Positions 36,387-47,268 of a stretch of DNA of 64,000 bases are shown piece after piece; position 1 is the first letter of the stretch; each line of letters begins with the position of its first letter. This stretch comes from Cyclobacteriaceae bacterium (lineage in GTDB: Bacteria > Bacteroidota > Bacteroidia > Cytophagales > Cyclobacteriaceae). Below the pieces are notes generated by a model that made no database searches, had not been told where the DNA came from, and saw nothing but the letters and a program-made list of their open reading frames with translations. The position numbers and the translations under genes were made by a program. The DNA lies in the NCBI GenBank assembly GCA_947458585.1, contig CANGYY010000006.1:1-64000 (forward strand), in the 5' to 3' direction.

Positions 36387-37372
36387 GAAAGAGACGATCG
36401 CTAGCAGAATTCAAAGCCGGTATTTTGGCCGGAGATCGGGTGGTACTTGCCCAGGCCATTACCCTGGTAGAAAGCGAATTGCCTGAAGATCAAATCTTGG
36501 CTACGGACCTGATCCAAGAAATCTTGCCTTTTACGGGAAACTCTTTTCGGATCGGAATTACCGGCGTGCCCGGCGTGGGCAAAAGTAGTTTCATTGAAGT
36601 TTTTGGAATCCGCCAATTGGATGCAGGCAAGAAAGTGGCAGTCTTGGCGGTAGATCCCAGCAGTTCCCTGTCCAAGGGGAGCATTCTTGGAGACAAGACC
36701 CGCATGGAACGATTGGCCTTGGATAAGCGCGCTTTTATCCGTCCCAGTCCCTCTCGAAGTACCTTGGGAGGTGTGGCAGGAAAAACCCGGGAGGCCATTC
36801 TCCTTTGTGAGGCAGCAGGTTTTGACTTGATTCTAGTGGAGACGGTAGGCGTGGGACAAAGTGAAACCGCTGTGAAAAGCATGGTTGACTTTTTTCTTTT
36901 ACTGCTCCTTGCTGGTGCTGGGGATGAATTGCAGGGGATTAAAAAAGGAATTGTAGAGATGGCCGATGGCTTTTTGATCCATAAGGCCGATGGGGACAAC
37001 CTGGATTTGGCAGCGCAAGCCAAGGTGTCTTATCAAAACGCGGTGCACCTTCTGCCTCCAAGCGAAAAGGGCTGGGCTCCCAAGTTGCTGCTTGGATCTT
37101 CCCTTACAGGCTTGGGGATGTCGGAATTGGAAGCGATTTTAACTTCTTACCAAGAACAGATGAAGGGGTCCGGATTTTGGGATGCTACTCGCGGCTTGCA
37201 GCGACTGACTTGGTTGGACGATCAGATCCAGGAAGTCTTGGGTCGGGCATTTGTAAATCATCCCGGAGTGAAGGAAATCTTGGAGCGGGAAAAGTCGGCG
37301 GTTCAATCTGGATTGCTTAGTCCAAGTTTGCTCGCGCAACAGGCGGTGGACCTGTTTTTATCCAAAAAATAG
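36383..37372 (+). CDS. meaB: Methylmalonyl-CoA mutase-associated GTPase MeaB
   Basis: GITGVPGVGKSSFIEVFG, VLAVDPSSSLSKGSILGDKTRM, ETVGVGQSE. Confidence 0.95.
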   Translation: MRKRRSLAEFKAGILAGDRVVLAQAITLVESELPEDQILATDLIQEILPFTGNSFRIGITGVPGVGKSSFIEVFGIRQLDAGKKVAVLAVDPSSSLSKGSILGDKTRMERLALDKRAFIRPSPSRSTLGGVAGKTREAILLCEAAGFDLILVETVGVGQSETAVKSMVDFFLLLLLAGAGDELQGIKKGIVEMADGFLIHKADGDNLDLAAQAKVSYQNAVHLLPPSEKGWAPKLLLGSSLTGLGMSELEAILTSYQEQMKGSGFWDATRGLQRLTWLDDQIQEVLGRAFVNHPGVKEILEREKSAVQSGLLSPSLLAQQAVDLFLSKK

Positions 37373-37400
37373 TAGGGGTTAAGAAAGGAAAAGTTACAAC

Positions 37401-38819
37401 TCAATACGAGCGCATCTTGAATTTCTTTTTCAATTCATTGACCGCATTGCGGAAGGAAGTATCCGTTTCCATGATGTCATTGACCGTTTGGATGGCATGA
37501 ATCACCGTGCTGTGGTCTCGACCTCCAAAGTGGTAGCCAATGGATTTCAAGGAATGGTTGGTGAAATCTTTGCAAAAATACATGGCCACTTGACGGGCGA
37601 TCACGATTTCCTTTTTTCTCGTTTTATCCTTCAGTTCCTCAACTTGGATGCCGTAGTAATCGGCAACAGCCTTTTGGATAAAATCAATCCCCACTTCCGT
37701 TTCAATATCCTTGATGAAATTCTTGATGATGGACTTGGCCAATTCTAGACTCACTTCCACCCGGTTGAGGGAAGCATGGGCAATGAGTGAGATGAGAATG
37801 CCTTCCAATTCACGCACATTGGTATCCACGGTGTAGGCCAGGTATTCGATGACACTATCGGGAATGTTGATGCCCTCGGATTCCATCTTACGACGGATAA
37901 TGGCCACTCTCGTTTCAAAATCAGGCATCTGCAGATCTGCAGTCAATCCCCATTTGAATCGGGAGAGCAATCGCTCTTCTAGACCCTTCAAGTCCCGAGG
38001 AGGACAGTCGGAGGTCATGATGATCTGCTTTTTGTTTTGGTGGAGGTGGTTGAAAATATGGAAGAACATCTCCTGCGTTCGGTCCTTGCCCGCCAAAAAC
38101 TGGATGTCGTCGATGATCAACACATCCACCTGCATGTAAAAATTGGTGAAGTTCTTCACGTTACCATCCTTGATGGAATCCATGAATTGGTTCACAAACT
38201 TTTCGGAAGACACGTAGAGTACAAATTTCTCTCCAGGTCCATTTTTTATTTCGTTGCCAATGGCTTGCACCAGGTGGGTTTTGCCCAAACCAACTCCTCC
38301 ATATACCATCAAGGGATTGAAGGAAGTGATACCCGGCTTGCTGGCTACCGCAAATCCAGCCGATCTGGCTAGGCGATTGCAATCGCCTTCGATGTAACTG
38401 ATAAAGGTATAGTTCGGATTCAGGTTACTCTGAGTAAGGAGACCTGCATCCAAGGATTGCATTTCGAAAGGAGTCTTTACCTCTTGGGGATTTGTTCCAG
38501 GCTTTTTGTTGCTGGCGTTGCCCTGCGGAAAAGAAACCACATAAGGCTGATTGCTTGGGTTGCCTTTGTCCACCACCACGGCATATTCGAGTCGGCCTGA
38601 AGCACCCAGGGTATTTTTGATGGCCAACTTCAGTTCTTCCACGTAATTGTCCTCCAGCCATTCGTAGAAAAATTGGCTAGGAACCTGTATAGTGAGGGTA
38701 GATCCTTCCAGTTTTACGGGCACAATGGGCTTAAACCAGGTGGAATAGCTCTGCTCATTGACGTGTTGTTCGATCACACGCAAGCATTCACTCCATACAG
38801 CATTGGCTTCTGAACTCAT
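37401..38819 (-). CDS. dnaA: Chromosomal replication initiator protein DnaA
   Basis: NPLMVYGGVGLGKTHLVQAIGNEI, IDDIQFLAGKDRTQEMFFHIFN, GGRDHSTVIHA. Confidence 0.98.
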   Translation of the reverse strand: MSSEANAVWSECLRVIEQHVNEQSYSTWFKPIVPVKLEGSTLTIQVPSQFFYEWLEDNYVEELKLAIKNTLGASGRLEYAVVVDKGNPSNQPYVVSFPQGNASNKKPGTNPQEVKTPFEMQSLDAGLLTQSNLNPNYTFISYIEGDCNRLARSAGFAVASKPGITSFNPLMVYGGVGLGKTHLVQAIGNEIKNGPGEKFVLYVSSEKFVNQFMDSIKDGNVKNFTNFYMQVDVLIIDDIQFLAGKDRTQEMFFHIFNHLHQNKKQIIMTSDCPPRDLKGLEERLLSRFKWGLTADLQMPDFETRVAIIRRKMESEGINIPDSVIEYLAYTVDTNVRELEGILISLIAHASLNRVEVSLELAKSIIKNFIKDIETEVGIDFIQKAVADYYGIQVEELKDKTRKKEIVIARQVAMYFCKDFTNHSLKSIGYHFGGRDHSTVIHAIQTVNDIMETDTSFRNAVNELKKKFKMRSY

Positions 38820-38877
38820 TCGAAATGGATAGGATTCACACTCCTGTCATTACGTTGACAAAGGGGGTATCAAAATT

Positions 38878-38886
38878 GTGGAAAAT
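38878..38886 (-). promoter_or_regulatory. Single DnaA-box-like site upstream of dnaA
   Basis: tgtggaaaa = TTTTCCACA on the minus strand (TTWTNCACA). Confidence 0.35.
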
Positions 38887-39167
38887 TAACTTAAATAAAA
38901 AATCCAAGAGGGAAGGATTCCTATTTTTTAAACAATTTTATTGATTTAGAATTTGGTCATTCGACTCAATAGCAAAAAAATGAAATTTAAAATCACAAAT
39001 AAAGGTGATATAAAGATTGAGTATTTGGATAAATACCAATGAAAATTCTGTAAAACGACCCTTGGAGATCAATTGGGTTGCCTTTTCTGTATTTGTTTTC
39101 CTTCCTTCCCTACATTTTGGTTAGGAATGGTTAATTTTGATTTCTGGCTTTTTGCACAATCATTTTT

Positions 39168-40556
39168 ATGGAGCAGGATTTATTTTCGGGATTTCCCAAT
39201 GCAACTAAGGAAGACTGGTTGCGCCAAGTCACTCAAGATCTTAAAGGAAAAGGACAGCCGGAAAGCCTAGGAACTAGCCTTTGGGATACCCTCCCGTTAC
39301 AGCCCATGTATGCGCTGGAAGATGTGCAGCATGCGGTAAAGCAGCGTCGTTTTCATGCCCCTTCCGAATTTCCGGGGATGCCCCCGCGCAACTGGTCCAA
39401 TGTAGTCACCGTGTTGCCTAGTGATACCAATGCAGAAGTCCTTGCTGCACTCGAGAATGGAGCAGAGGGATTGGTCTTGCCGCTTCAGGGAACCGAAGAA
39501 TTGCCAGAACTTTTGCAAGGGGTACTCCCTCAATACATTTCCATCTACTTGCTTCCTTTGGGAAATCCTGTTTCTGCCTTCCAACTTTTTCAAGACTGGG
39601 TAGAAAGTACAGGAGTAGACGGATCTGCCCTTCATGGCGGGATGCTCTGGAGTCCTGCAGACCAAGTCTTCGATCAGCAGCAGGACCTAGGTCTGGGAGT
39701 CGAACTTTTGGAGGAACTCCTTGAACTAACCGAAGGCTATCCCAATTTTAAGGCATTTTGCATCAAAACTTCTCGCTACAGCGAATCAGGAGCCCATCCG
39801 GTGGATGCGCTCACCTTTGGATTGGGAGAGTTGGTCGAGATTTTAGATCGGGTGTCTTGTGCACCTCGTACCATATTTGAAAAGTTGTTTTTGGAAACTG
39901 CAGTAGGGGAGCACCATTTCGGTGAGGTGGGGCGTCAACTAGCTTTCAGGCAGTTGGTTCAGAATTTAGCCTTGCTCTATCAGGTAGAGGTCGAGGAGCA
40001 GGAACTACTCCTTTTTTGCCAAACTGCTCACTGGTCCCAATCCGTATTGGATGCCCATACCAACACGATACGCCAAACCTATCAAGCGCTTTCAGCTGTT
40101 TTGGGTGGGGCCAATGTGCTTTGGGTAAGGCCTTTGGAGGAAGAGAATGCCAGTACCCAAGAGCGTCGCATCGCAAGAAATGTGTCTGCCATATTGAAGG
40201 AAGAAGCCTACCTGGATAAGGTTCAGGACCCTAGCGCAGGGGCTTACTTTTTGGAAAATTTGGTGGCTGACCTCGTTCAAGAAACGCAAACCGCCTTGAC
40301 ACTGCTCGAGCAGGAAGGAGGCTGGTGGAAAACCTGCAAAACAGGAACGCTTCAGAATCGAGTCAAAGCGAATCGTGCCAAGATTCAAGGAGCACTCTTG
40401 GATAAAACTCAGATGAAAGTAGGGGCAAATGCCTATGCTGCACCTGTATCTTTAAGTTACAACAAACCCCTACCTCCTTTTGAGGAAGCGGCACAGGAAC
40501 TAAAGCCCACTCGTGCGGCCTATTTGGTGGAAAGTTTAACCCTCGACGCCCAATGA
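39168..40556 (+). CDS. mutA: Methylmalonyl-CoA mutase small (beta) subunit
   Basis: Mutase-like sequence lacking the B12-binding domain, 4-bp overlap with mut[18 protein letters not shown]. Confidence 0.93.
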   Translation: MEQDLFSGFPNATKEDWLRQVTQDLKGKGQPESLGTSLWDTLPLQPMYALEDVQHAVKQRRFHAPSEFPGMPPRNWSNVVTVLPSDTNAEVLAALENGAEGLVLPLQGTEELPELLQGVLPQYISIYLLPLGNPVSAFQLFQDWVESTGVDGSALHGGMLWSPADQVFDQQQDLGLGVELLEELLELTEGYPNFKAFCIKTSRYSESGAHPVDALTFGLGELVEILDRVSCAPRTIFEKLFLETAVGEHHFGEVGRQLAFRQLVQNLALLYQVEVEEQELLLFCQTAHWSQSVLDAHTNTIRQTYQALSAVLGGANVLWVRPLEEENASTQERRIARNVSAILKEEAYLDKVQDPSAGAYFLENLVADLVQETQTALTLLEQEGGWWKTCKTGTLQNRVKANRAKIQGALLDKTQMKVGANAYAAPVSLSYNKPLPPFEEAAQELKPTRAAYLVESLTLDAQ

Positions 40557-42676
40557 GACCAGATTTTAAGCAGTGGAATTCAAAAAGTGTTAGCAATACA
40601 GCGAAGGTACCTACCAGTATTTGGGAGTCACCCGAGCAGGTCCTTGTTCCTGACCAGTTTGATGCTGCAGCCATCGCTCAATTGCGCGGTTTGCATTTTT
40701 CCGCAGGAATTGCCCCTTTTCTTCGCGGCCCTTATGCGACCATGTATTTGCAGCGACCTTGGACGATTCGTCAATATGCTGGATTTTCTACCGCGGAGGA
40801 GTCCAATGCCTTTTACAGAAGGAATTTGGCAGGAGGTCAAAAGGGCTTATCCGTTGCTTTTGACTTGGCTACTCACCGAGGCTATGATTCAGATCACCCT
40901 CGGGTCCAAGGAGATGTAGGCAAGGCAGGGGTAGCCATCGATACGGTGGAGGACATGAAGGTCTTGTTTGACCAGATTCCTTTGGATCAACTATCGGTTT
41001 CCATGACCATGAATGGGGCGGTCATTCCCATTTTGGCATTTTTTATCGTTGCTGCAGAAGAGCAAGGAGTGGAGCGATCGGCACTTTCGGGCACTATCCA
41101 AAATGACATTCTCAAGGAATTCATGGTGCGGAACACCTACATCTATCCCCCACAGGCCAGTATGCGACTGATTGGGGATATTTTCGAATTTACTTCCAAG
41201 GAGATGCCCAAATTTAACTCCATTTCCATCTCCGGTTACCACATGCAGGAGGCCGGGGCTACTGCGGATTTGGAATTGGCCTACACCCTGGCCGATGGGT
41301 TAGAATACCTGCGCACAGGCTTGAAATCCGGCTTGGCGATTGATGACTTTGCTCCTCGGCTTTCCTTTTTCTGGGGGGTAGGGATGAACTATTTTATGGA
41401 AGTAGCCAAGTTGCGGGCGGGGCGTTTGCTTTGGTCCAAGTTGGTGGCTCAGTTTGGGCCTAAGGATCCCAAATCTTTGGCTTTGCGCGCTCACTGTCAA
41501 ACTTCCGGTTGGTCACTCACCGAGCAGGATCCCTTCAACAACGTGACCCGAACAGCCATGGAGGCCTTGGCGGCGGTGATGGGGCATACCCAGTCGCTGC
41601 ATACCAATTCTTTGGATGAAGCCATCGCGCTGCCTACTGATTTTTCTGCACGCATCGCTCGGAATACCCAGTTGGTGCTGCAGCAGGAGACAGGGGTTAC
41701 CGAGGTGGTCGACCCTTGGGGTGGATCCTACTACGTGGAGTACCTCACGGATCAGTTGGCGAAGAGAGCCTGGAGTCTGATTGAAGAAGTGGAGAAATTG
41801 GGTGGGATGGCTAAGGCCATTGAAACAGGACTTCCCAAGCTACGAATTGAAGAAGCCGCTGCAAAAAAGCAAGCGAGAATCGATGGGGGGAAAGATATTA
41901 TTGTGGGGGTCAATCGTTACCGAGTGGCTGAAAAGACAGAACTAGAACTTCTGGAAGTAGACAACCACACGGTACGGGATTCCCAAATTTTGCGTTTGAA
42001 GCAGGTGAAAAGCCAGCGAAATCAAGAAGAGGTAACTGCCATTTTGGAGCAAATTCGTGCTGCTGCTGCATCTGGGGAAGGAAATTTACTGGCCTTGGCC
42101 ATCGTTGCAGCAAGAAAAAGAGCTACTTTAGGAGAAATCTCCTATGCGATGGAGCAGGCCTTTGGGCGTCACAAAGCCCAAACCCAATCCATCTCAGGAG
42201 TTTATGCAGCAGAAGTGAAACAGCAGAAATCATTTGTAGAAGCCCAGCGCCTTTCGGATCGATTTGCCCAAGTGGAGGGCAGAAGACCTCGTATTTTGGT
42301 TGCAAAAATGGGGCAAGATGGTCACGATAGAGGAGCCAAAGTGATTGCTTCGGGATTCTCTGATCTCGGCTTTGATGTGGATATAGGTCCGCTGTTTCAA
42401 ACACCCCAAGAGGTGGCAGAACAGGCTGTAGAAAATGACGTCCATCTCGTGGGTGTGTCTTCCTTGGCTGCTGGACACAAAACACTGATTCCAGAATTGA
42501 TCTCCTGTTTGCGGCAAATGGGCCGCCCAGATATCCGCGTAGTGGCTGGAGGAGTCATTCCTGCCAAAGACTATGATTTTTTGAAAAAAGAAGGGGTGGT
42601 AGCCATTTTTGGTCCTGGAACCATTCTATCGGAGGCTGCTTGTGAACTACTTTCTGGCTTGCTTGAAGAGGAATAA
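40553..42676 (+). CDS. mutB: Methylmalonyl-CoA mutase large (alpha) subunit
   Basis: [51 protein letters not shown]12 motif [26 protein letters not shown]. Confidence 0.98.
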   Translation: MRPDFKQWNSKSVSNTAKVPTSIWESPEQVLVPDQFDAAAIAQLRGLHFSAGIAPFLRGPYATMYLQRPWTIRQYAGFSTAEESNAFYRRNLAGGQKGLSVAFDLATHRGYDSDHPRVQGDVGKAGVAIDTVEDMKVLFDQIPLDQLSVSMTMNGAVIPILAFFIVAAEEQGVERSALSGTIQNDILKEFMVRNTYIYPPQASMRLIGDIFEFTSKEMPKFNSISISGYHMQEAGATADLELAYTLADGLEYLRTGLKSGLAIDDFAPRLSFFWGVGMNYFMEVAKLRAGRLLWSKLVAQFGPKDPKSLALRAHCQTSGWSLTEQDPFNNVTRTAMEALAAVMGHTQSLHTNSLDEAIALPTDFSARIARNTQLVLQQETGVTEVVDPWGGSYYVEYLTDQLAKRAWSLIEEVEKLGGMAKAIETGLPKLRIEEAAAKKQARIDGGKDIIVGVNRYRVAEKTELELLEVDNHTVRDSQILRLKQVKSQRNQEEVTAILEQIRAAAASGEGNLLALAIVAARKRATLGEISYAMEQAFGRHKAQTQSISGVYAAEVKQQKSFVEAQRLSDRFAQVEGRRPRILVAKMGQDGHDRGAKVIASGFSDLGFDVDIGPLFQTPQEVAEQAVENDVHLVGVSSLAAGHKTLIPELISCLRQMGRPDIRVVAGGVIPAKDYDFLKKEGVVAIFGPGTILSEAACELLSGLLEEE

Positions 42677-42719
42677 TTGAAAAGCGAAATTTTCCAGAGG
42701 AAAAGGGAATGTCGTTCCT

Positions 42720-42752
42720 TAAAACAAAATTGGTCGGCCATTTGGCCGACCA
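42720..42752 (-). terminator. Hairpin terminator, best read on the minus strand
   Basis: ttggtcggccatttggccgaccaa; minus-strand read is followed by ttttgtttt. Confidence 0.55.
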
Positions 42753-42803
42753 AAAAAAAATTGGGTGCCTGACAAAAAATGGATATCAGGAGACATTAAA
42801 AAA

Positions 42804-43178
42804 TCAATACACTAGAACGGCTTTGTTGGCTTCGCATTGAATGGTTCTTGGGGGGCCTACCAGCAAGCAATCCGAGAGGACATTATTTGTTTCGTTGTAG
42901 GCTTTTTGTGCTGTAGTAAAGCGCTCCACCAAATCTAAAAGTTCACGTTCCACACTCTGATGGTAGGCAAGGTATCGGGCAGGTCCTCCGCAGGCTTTGC
43001 TTCCCATGGGTGTAAATTTCCATTCCGAAGCATTGGTGCAGGGCACAGACTCCGCAAGTCGGATAATTTCCGCCTGAGAGGCTAGTAATTCCTCTGCAGT
43101 AATGATTAGCGGTTCGTTCGTCGCAAGTTCACAAGAGACGACCATAAGGGAGATCAAAAAAATACCGATGCGTTTCAT
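42804..43178 (-). CDS. Small Cys-containing hypothetical lipoprotein
   Basis: Lipobox MVVSC; SEWKFTPMGSKACGGPARYLAYH pattern. Confidence 0.75.
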   Translation of the reverse strand: MKRIGIFLISLMVVSCELATNEPLIITAEELLASQAEIIRLAESVPCTNASEWKFTPMGSKACGGPARYLAYHQSVERELLDLVERFTTAQKAYNETNNVLSDCLLVGPPRTIQCEANKAVLVY

Positions 43179-43300
43179 AGTTTTTATTGTTTTTTTCTCA
43201 GAACGAAAAGACTGGTGTTTTCGCTACACAAATTTTAAAAAATAGTTGATTATCCGCAATCTTACTAGTTCCTGAATTGGAGTCTGAATCAGGCGGATAA

Positions 43301-43353
43301 TCGTCCACAGACCAGAGTCTGCAGGCAGACGACAGTCCACTGTTCACAGCCCC
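43301..43353. repeat. Intergenic repeat with perfect gtctgcaggcagac palindrome (43317-43330)
   Basis: tcgtccacagaccagagtctgcaggcagacgacagtccactgttcacagcccc; related words at 23387-23416. Confidence 0.5.
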
Positions 43354-43410
43354 CTTAACTGAACTTCAAACCTTATTTCCGTTAATTACTTTTTGTTGTG
43401 TGTGTAATCA

Positions 43411-43440
43411 TAAAAAAAAGCCCGATGTTTTCATCGGGCT
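43411..43440 (-). terminator. Terminator downstream of the ferredoxin gene
   Basis: Minus-strand read: agcccgatgaaaacatcgggcttttttt. Confidence 0.85.
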
Positions 43441-43482
43441 AAATTAGGTTGGTTTTTAACTTTCTAAAGCTGGTAAATCGGC

Positions 43483-43812
43483 TTAGACCACGTCTTCTCC
43501 TCGGAGTTTGATCACCGCGCCTTCGAGTTGGTCTCCAATACGGATCTGGCAAGCCAAACGGGAGGTAGGGAAGTACTCGGGTAGGTTTTCCAACTGGTCC
43601 AATTCGGTGTCCGTAGCATCTCCCAAGCCGGCTTGGCCTTCTAGGATTTCGACATGGCAAGTAGCGCAAAGGGCCATGCCACCACAGGTAGCCAAGATGG
43701 GGTATTCGGAAGCTTTGAGAATTTCCATCAGACTAAGTCCCATGTCAGCAGGCGCTTCGACTTCTTGCCGCTCCCCTTGCTGGTCTTCTACGGTAAATTT
43801 GATCAATTCCAT
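43483..43812 (-). CDS. 2Fe-2S ferredoxin
   Basis: CGGMALCATCHVEI plus SRLACQIRI adrenodoxin-type cluster motif. Confidence 0.94.
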   Translation of the reverse strand: MELIKFTVEDQQGERQEVEAPADMGLSLMEILKASEYPILATCGGMALCATCHVEILEGQAGLGDATDTELDQLENLPEYFPTSRLACQIRIGDQLEGAVIKLRGEDVV

Positions 43813-43820
43813 AATTCGAT

Positions 43821-44837
43821 TTAGAATGCATTCACCCCGTTTACCGTGGTGTATTTGAAACTTAGTTTTTGGTCTGGGTACACGTACTTGAAGGCAGAGT
43901 GCATCATGATGGCAGCCTCATGAAATCCGCAGAGGATGAGTTTAAGTTTGCCTGGATAGGTATTGATATCTCCAATGGCATAGATTCGGTCCACTCCGGT
44001 GGAGTAATCACGGGTGTCTACCTCGATTGCATTTTTGTCAATACTCAAACCCCAATCGGCAATAGGACCCAATTTTGGGGATAAACCAAACAAGGGGATC
44101 AAGTAGTCGGCATCGAGGGTAATTTCTTGGTTTTCTTTGTCTTCTAAAATCACTTTCTCTAGGCGGTCGTTTCCGCTCGCTTCCTTCAAGTTTGCAGAAA
44201 GGATCAAGTCGATCTTTCCTTCTTGTGCGAGATCAAATACTTTCGAAGCGGAATCGGGTGCACCTCGGAAGGTTTCGTTTCGGTGGACCAAGGTTACTCG
44301 CTCTGCTACATTGGCTAGGAAAATGGTCCAGTCCAAGGCGGAGTCACCGCCACCAGCGATCACCACTTTTTTGTTCCGGAAGGTCTCTGGGTTCTTTACC
44401 ATGTAATGAATTCCTTTGCCCTCAAAGGCTTCCAGGTTGTTTAAAACGGGTTTTCTCGGTTCAAAACATCCCAGACCACCTGCAATGATGATGACCTTGG
44501 CGTGCACTGTGGTCTTGTCGCTGGTTGTTACAATAAAACTCCCATCCTCCTGTCGGTCGAGCAGGTCTACTCGTTCGCCCAAGGTAAAGGTGGGATTGAA
44601 TGGTTTGGCCTGCTCCATCAGGTTGTCTACCAAATCCTGTGCTTTGATTTCAGGGTATCCAGGGATGTCGTAAATCGGTTTCTGAGGATAGATTTCTGAA
44701 AGTTGGCCTCCAATCTGTGGCAAAGCATCAATCAAATGGCATCTCATTTTGAGTAATCCTGCCTCAAAAACTGCAAAAAGTCCTACCGGGCCTGCGCCGA
44801 TGATGCATAGATCTGTGTGGATGGTGGGGGTGTTCAT
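43821..44837 (-). CDS. NAD(P)/FAD-dependent oxidoreductase (ferredoxin--NADP reductase type)
   Basis: IIGAGPVGLFAVFEAGLLKMRCHLIDALPQIGGQLSEIYPQKPIYDIPGYPEI; VIAGGGDSALDW. Confidence 0.95.
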   Translation of the reverse strand: MNTPTIHTDLCIIGAGPVGLFAVFEAGLLKMRCHLIDALPQIGGQLSEIYPQKPIYDIPGYPEIKAQDLVDNLMEQAKPFNPTFTLGERVDLLDRQEDGSFIVTTSDKTTVHAKVIIIAGGLGCFEPRKPVLNNLEAFEGKGIHYMVKNPETFRNKKVVIAGGGDSALDWTIFLANVAERVTLVHRNETFRGAPDSASKVFDLAQEGKIDLILSANLKEASGNDRLEKVILEDKENQEITLDADYLIPLFGLSPKLGPIADWGLSIDKNAIEVDTRDYSTGVDRIYAIGDINTYPGKLKLILCGFHEAAIMMHSAFKYVYPDQKLSFKYTTVNGVNAF

Positions 44838-44891
44838 GGAGTAGTTTAATGCGTTTGGTTAGGGACTGAAATTCAGTTGCTGAATTCCAAA

Positions 44892-45347
44892 CTAGCTGTT
44901 GGTATCTTTGTTTGACTCGTCCAAATTTTGGTAGATGGTATTCAGGATGCGCTTGAATTCTAAGAAGTCCTTTTCAGTCAGATTTTCCCAAGCCTTCTCG
45001 CGAAATTGAAGGACTTTGGGTCTCAATTCAGCCACTTTGGTAACGCCTGCTTCGGTCAAGTGCAATTGAAAACTTCTGCGATCCTGTGGGTGCTGTACCC
45101 GAATGATGTACCCTTTTTTATGCAATAAATCCAAAATCCGGGTGAGTGTGGGGTGATCCTTGAATACTAGGTTTGCCAACTCGGTTTGGCTCAATTCAGG
45201 GTTCTCTGCCAGGTTTTTTAAGACCAACCATTGGTCTACTGTCACGTCAAAGCCTCCTCGCTTAAATTGCTGTTGCGCATATTGCTTTACCTTGCGGGCC
45301 GTTCGGTCCAACAAAAAGGAATAGCTCGCGAAGAGTTCTTGTGTCAT
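44892..45347 (-). CDS. MarR family transcriptional regulator
   Basis: VTVDQWLVLKNLAENPELSQTELANLVFKDHPTLTRILDLLHKKGYI. Confidence 0.93.
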   Translation of the reverse strand: MTQELFASYSFLLDRTARKVKQYAQQQFKRGGFDVTVDQWLVLKNLAENPELSQTELANLVFKDHPTLTRILDLLHKKGYIIRVQHPQDRRSFQLHLTEAGVTKVAELRPKVLQFREKAWENLTEKDFLEFKRILNTIYQNLDESNKDTNS

Positions 45348-45534
45348 AGCAATTGTTAGTGTGACAAATATATAAATTTATTTTTACAACAAGTCTGTTG
45401 CCAATTGATTTGCCCCCCATTTTCTTTTTCGAAACAGCAAAAATTGCATGAAAAACCGCGAATTGAATTCATTTGGAGTCCTACACCACTGAGCCCATTG
45501 CATACCTCTCTGACTTTTTCTTACTTTACCCCCT

Positions 45535-47268
45535 ATGCGATACCTCCTTGTACTCCTTTTTTTGGTCCAGTTTGGAATTTCATCCAATGCTCAGCAGCAG
45601 ACCTATTGCAATCCCATCAACCTGGACTATGGCTACACGCCCATCCCCAATTTTTCGGAATGGGGCAGGCACCGGGCCACTGCAGACCCTGTCATCGTCA
45701 ACTACCAGGGGAGTTACATCCTGTTCTCCACCAACCAATGGGGATATTGGACTAGTGACAATCTATTGAACTGGGACTTTCATTCCAGACGCTTTCTTCA
45801 GCCTTGGAACAAAGTGTACGATGAGTTGTGTGCCCCGGCAGTAGGAATTGTAGGCGATACGGTGCTGGTCATGGGCTCTACTTATGAGAAAGATTTCACC
45901 ATTTGGATGAGTACCAATCCCAAGGCAAACGAATGGAAACCTTTGGTAGAAAAATTTGAAATTGGAGGTTGGGACCCCGACTTCTTCACCGATGACGATG
46001 GCCGATTGTACATGTACAATGGAAGTTCCAACCGCTACCCACTCTACGGAGTGGAGTTGAATCGAAAAACGATGGCGCCCATTGGCACGCGAAAGGAACT
46101 CTACCTCCTAGAACCGGACAAGTACGGCTGGCAGCGATTTGGGGAGCACATGGACAATACCTTCCTGGATCCCTTTATGGAAGGCGCCCATGTCACCAAG
46201 CACAACGGGAAATACTATTTACAATACGGAGCCCCAGGGACCGAATTCTCCGGCTATGCCGATGGGGTAGTGGTAGGGCCAACGCCTTTGGGACCATTTA
46301 CTCCTCAGTCGGATCCCTTGAGCATCAAACTTGGTGGCTTTGCTCGAGGCGCGGGTCACGGCAGCACTTTCCAGGACAACCAAGGTAAGTACTGGCACAT
46401 CAGCACCATCATGATTTCAGTCAAAAACACCTTCGAACGGCGCCTGGGAATCTGGCCAGCAGGCTTTGACAAAGACGATGTGATGTGGTCCAGTACCGCA
46501 TTTGGAGACTATCCGCATTACCTTCCGGATACCGAAAAGGCAGGGAAGTTTACGGGATGGATGCTACTCAACTACGACAAACCCCTGCAGGTGTCCTCCA
46601 CTTTGGGGGGATTTTCGGCCAACAAAGCCAATGACGAGGACCTCAAAACCTACTGGAGTGCGCAATCGGGTGCCAAGGGAGAGTGGATCCAAACCGACCT
46701 AGGTCAGTTGAGCACAGTGAATGCGGTGCAGATCAACTATGCCGATCAGGATGTGGACCAAGATCGCCTTGGTAAGCGAACTGACCAGTACCACCAATAC
46801 TTGCTCTACCATTCGGTGGACGGGAAAAAGTGGGAGGTCTTGGTGGACAAAAGCAAAAACACCACGGACATTCCACACGAGTACGTGGAACTGAAGCAGC
46901 CTGTAAAAACCCGTTTTCTCAAGTTGGTCAACGTGTGGATGCCTACCGGCAAATTTGCCCTCTCTGGATTCCGAGTTTTTGGAAATGGAGGAGGAGCAGT
47001 GCCTAAGCAGGTTTCCCAGTTTATGGTCTTCCGTACGGAAAAGGACAAGCGCAGTGCCTTCATCAAATGGGCTCCATCTTCTGATGCCTATGCCTACAAC
47101 CTGTATTACGGTACCGCACCGGACAAGCTATACACTTCGATCATGGTGCTGGGCAACAATGAATATTGGCTTAAAACCTTGGATCGTACCAAGCCCTACT
47201 ACTTCAGCATCGAGGCCATCAATGAGAATGGGGTAAGTACCTGGTATCCTGTCCAAAAGGTGGAGTAA
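45535..47268 (+). CDS. Family 43 glycoside hydrolase with C-terminal discoidin (F5/8 C) and Fn3-like domains, secreted
   Basis: YCNPINLDYGY..., ADPVIVNYQGSYILFSTN, WDPDFFTDDDGRLYMYNG, EGAHVTKHNGKYYLQYG; coagulation-factor-like C-terminal domain. Confidence 0.9.
   Translation: MRYLLVLLFLVQFGISSNAQQQTYCNPINLDYGYTPIPNFSEWGRHRATADPVIVNYQGSYILFSTNQWGYWTSDNLLNWDFHSRRFLQPWNKVYDELCAPAVGIVGDTVLVMGSTYEKDFTIWMSTNPKANEWKPLVEKFEIGGWDPDFFTDDDGRLYMYNGSSNRYPLYGVELNRKTMAPIGTRKELYLLEPDKYGWQRFGEHMDNTFLDPFMEGAHVTKHNGKYYLQYGAPGTEFSGYADGVVVGPTPLGPFTPQSDPLSIKLGGFARGAGHGSTFQDNQGKYWHISTIMISVKNTFERRLGIWPAGFDKDDVMWSSTAFGDYPHYLPDTEKAGKFTGWMLLNYDKPLQVSSTLGGFSANKANDEDLKTYWSAQSGAKGEWIQTDLGQLSTVNAVQINYADQDVDQDRLGKRTDQYHQYLLYHSVDGKKWEVLVDKSKNTTDIPHEYVELKQPVKTRFLKLVNVWMPTGKFALSGFRVFGNGGGAVPKQVSQFMVFRTEKDKRSAFIKWAPSSDAYAYNLYYGTAPDKLYTSIMVLGNNEYWLKTLDRTKPYYFSIEAINENGVSTWYPVQKVE

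Noticed and set aside
36490-37023. 177-aa minus-strand ORF
   Set aside because: Antisense to meaB, Ser/Pro/Lys-rich shadow ORF
38820-39167. Replication origin next to dnaA
   Set aside because: Only one DnaA-box-like site was found by eye and no box cluster; whole-genome skew is needed
42730-42760. Terminator of mutB on the plus strand
   Set aside because: On the plus strand the hairpin is followed by A residues, not T; a T-rich tail exists only on the minus strand
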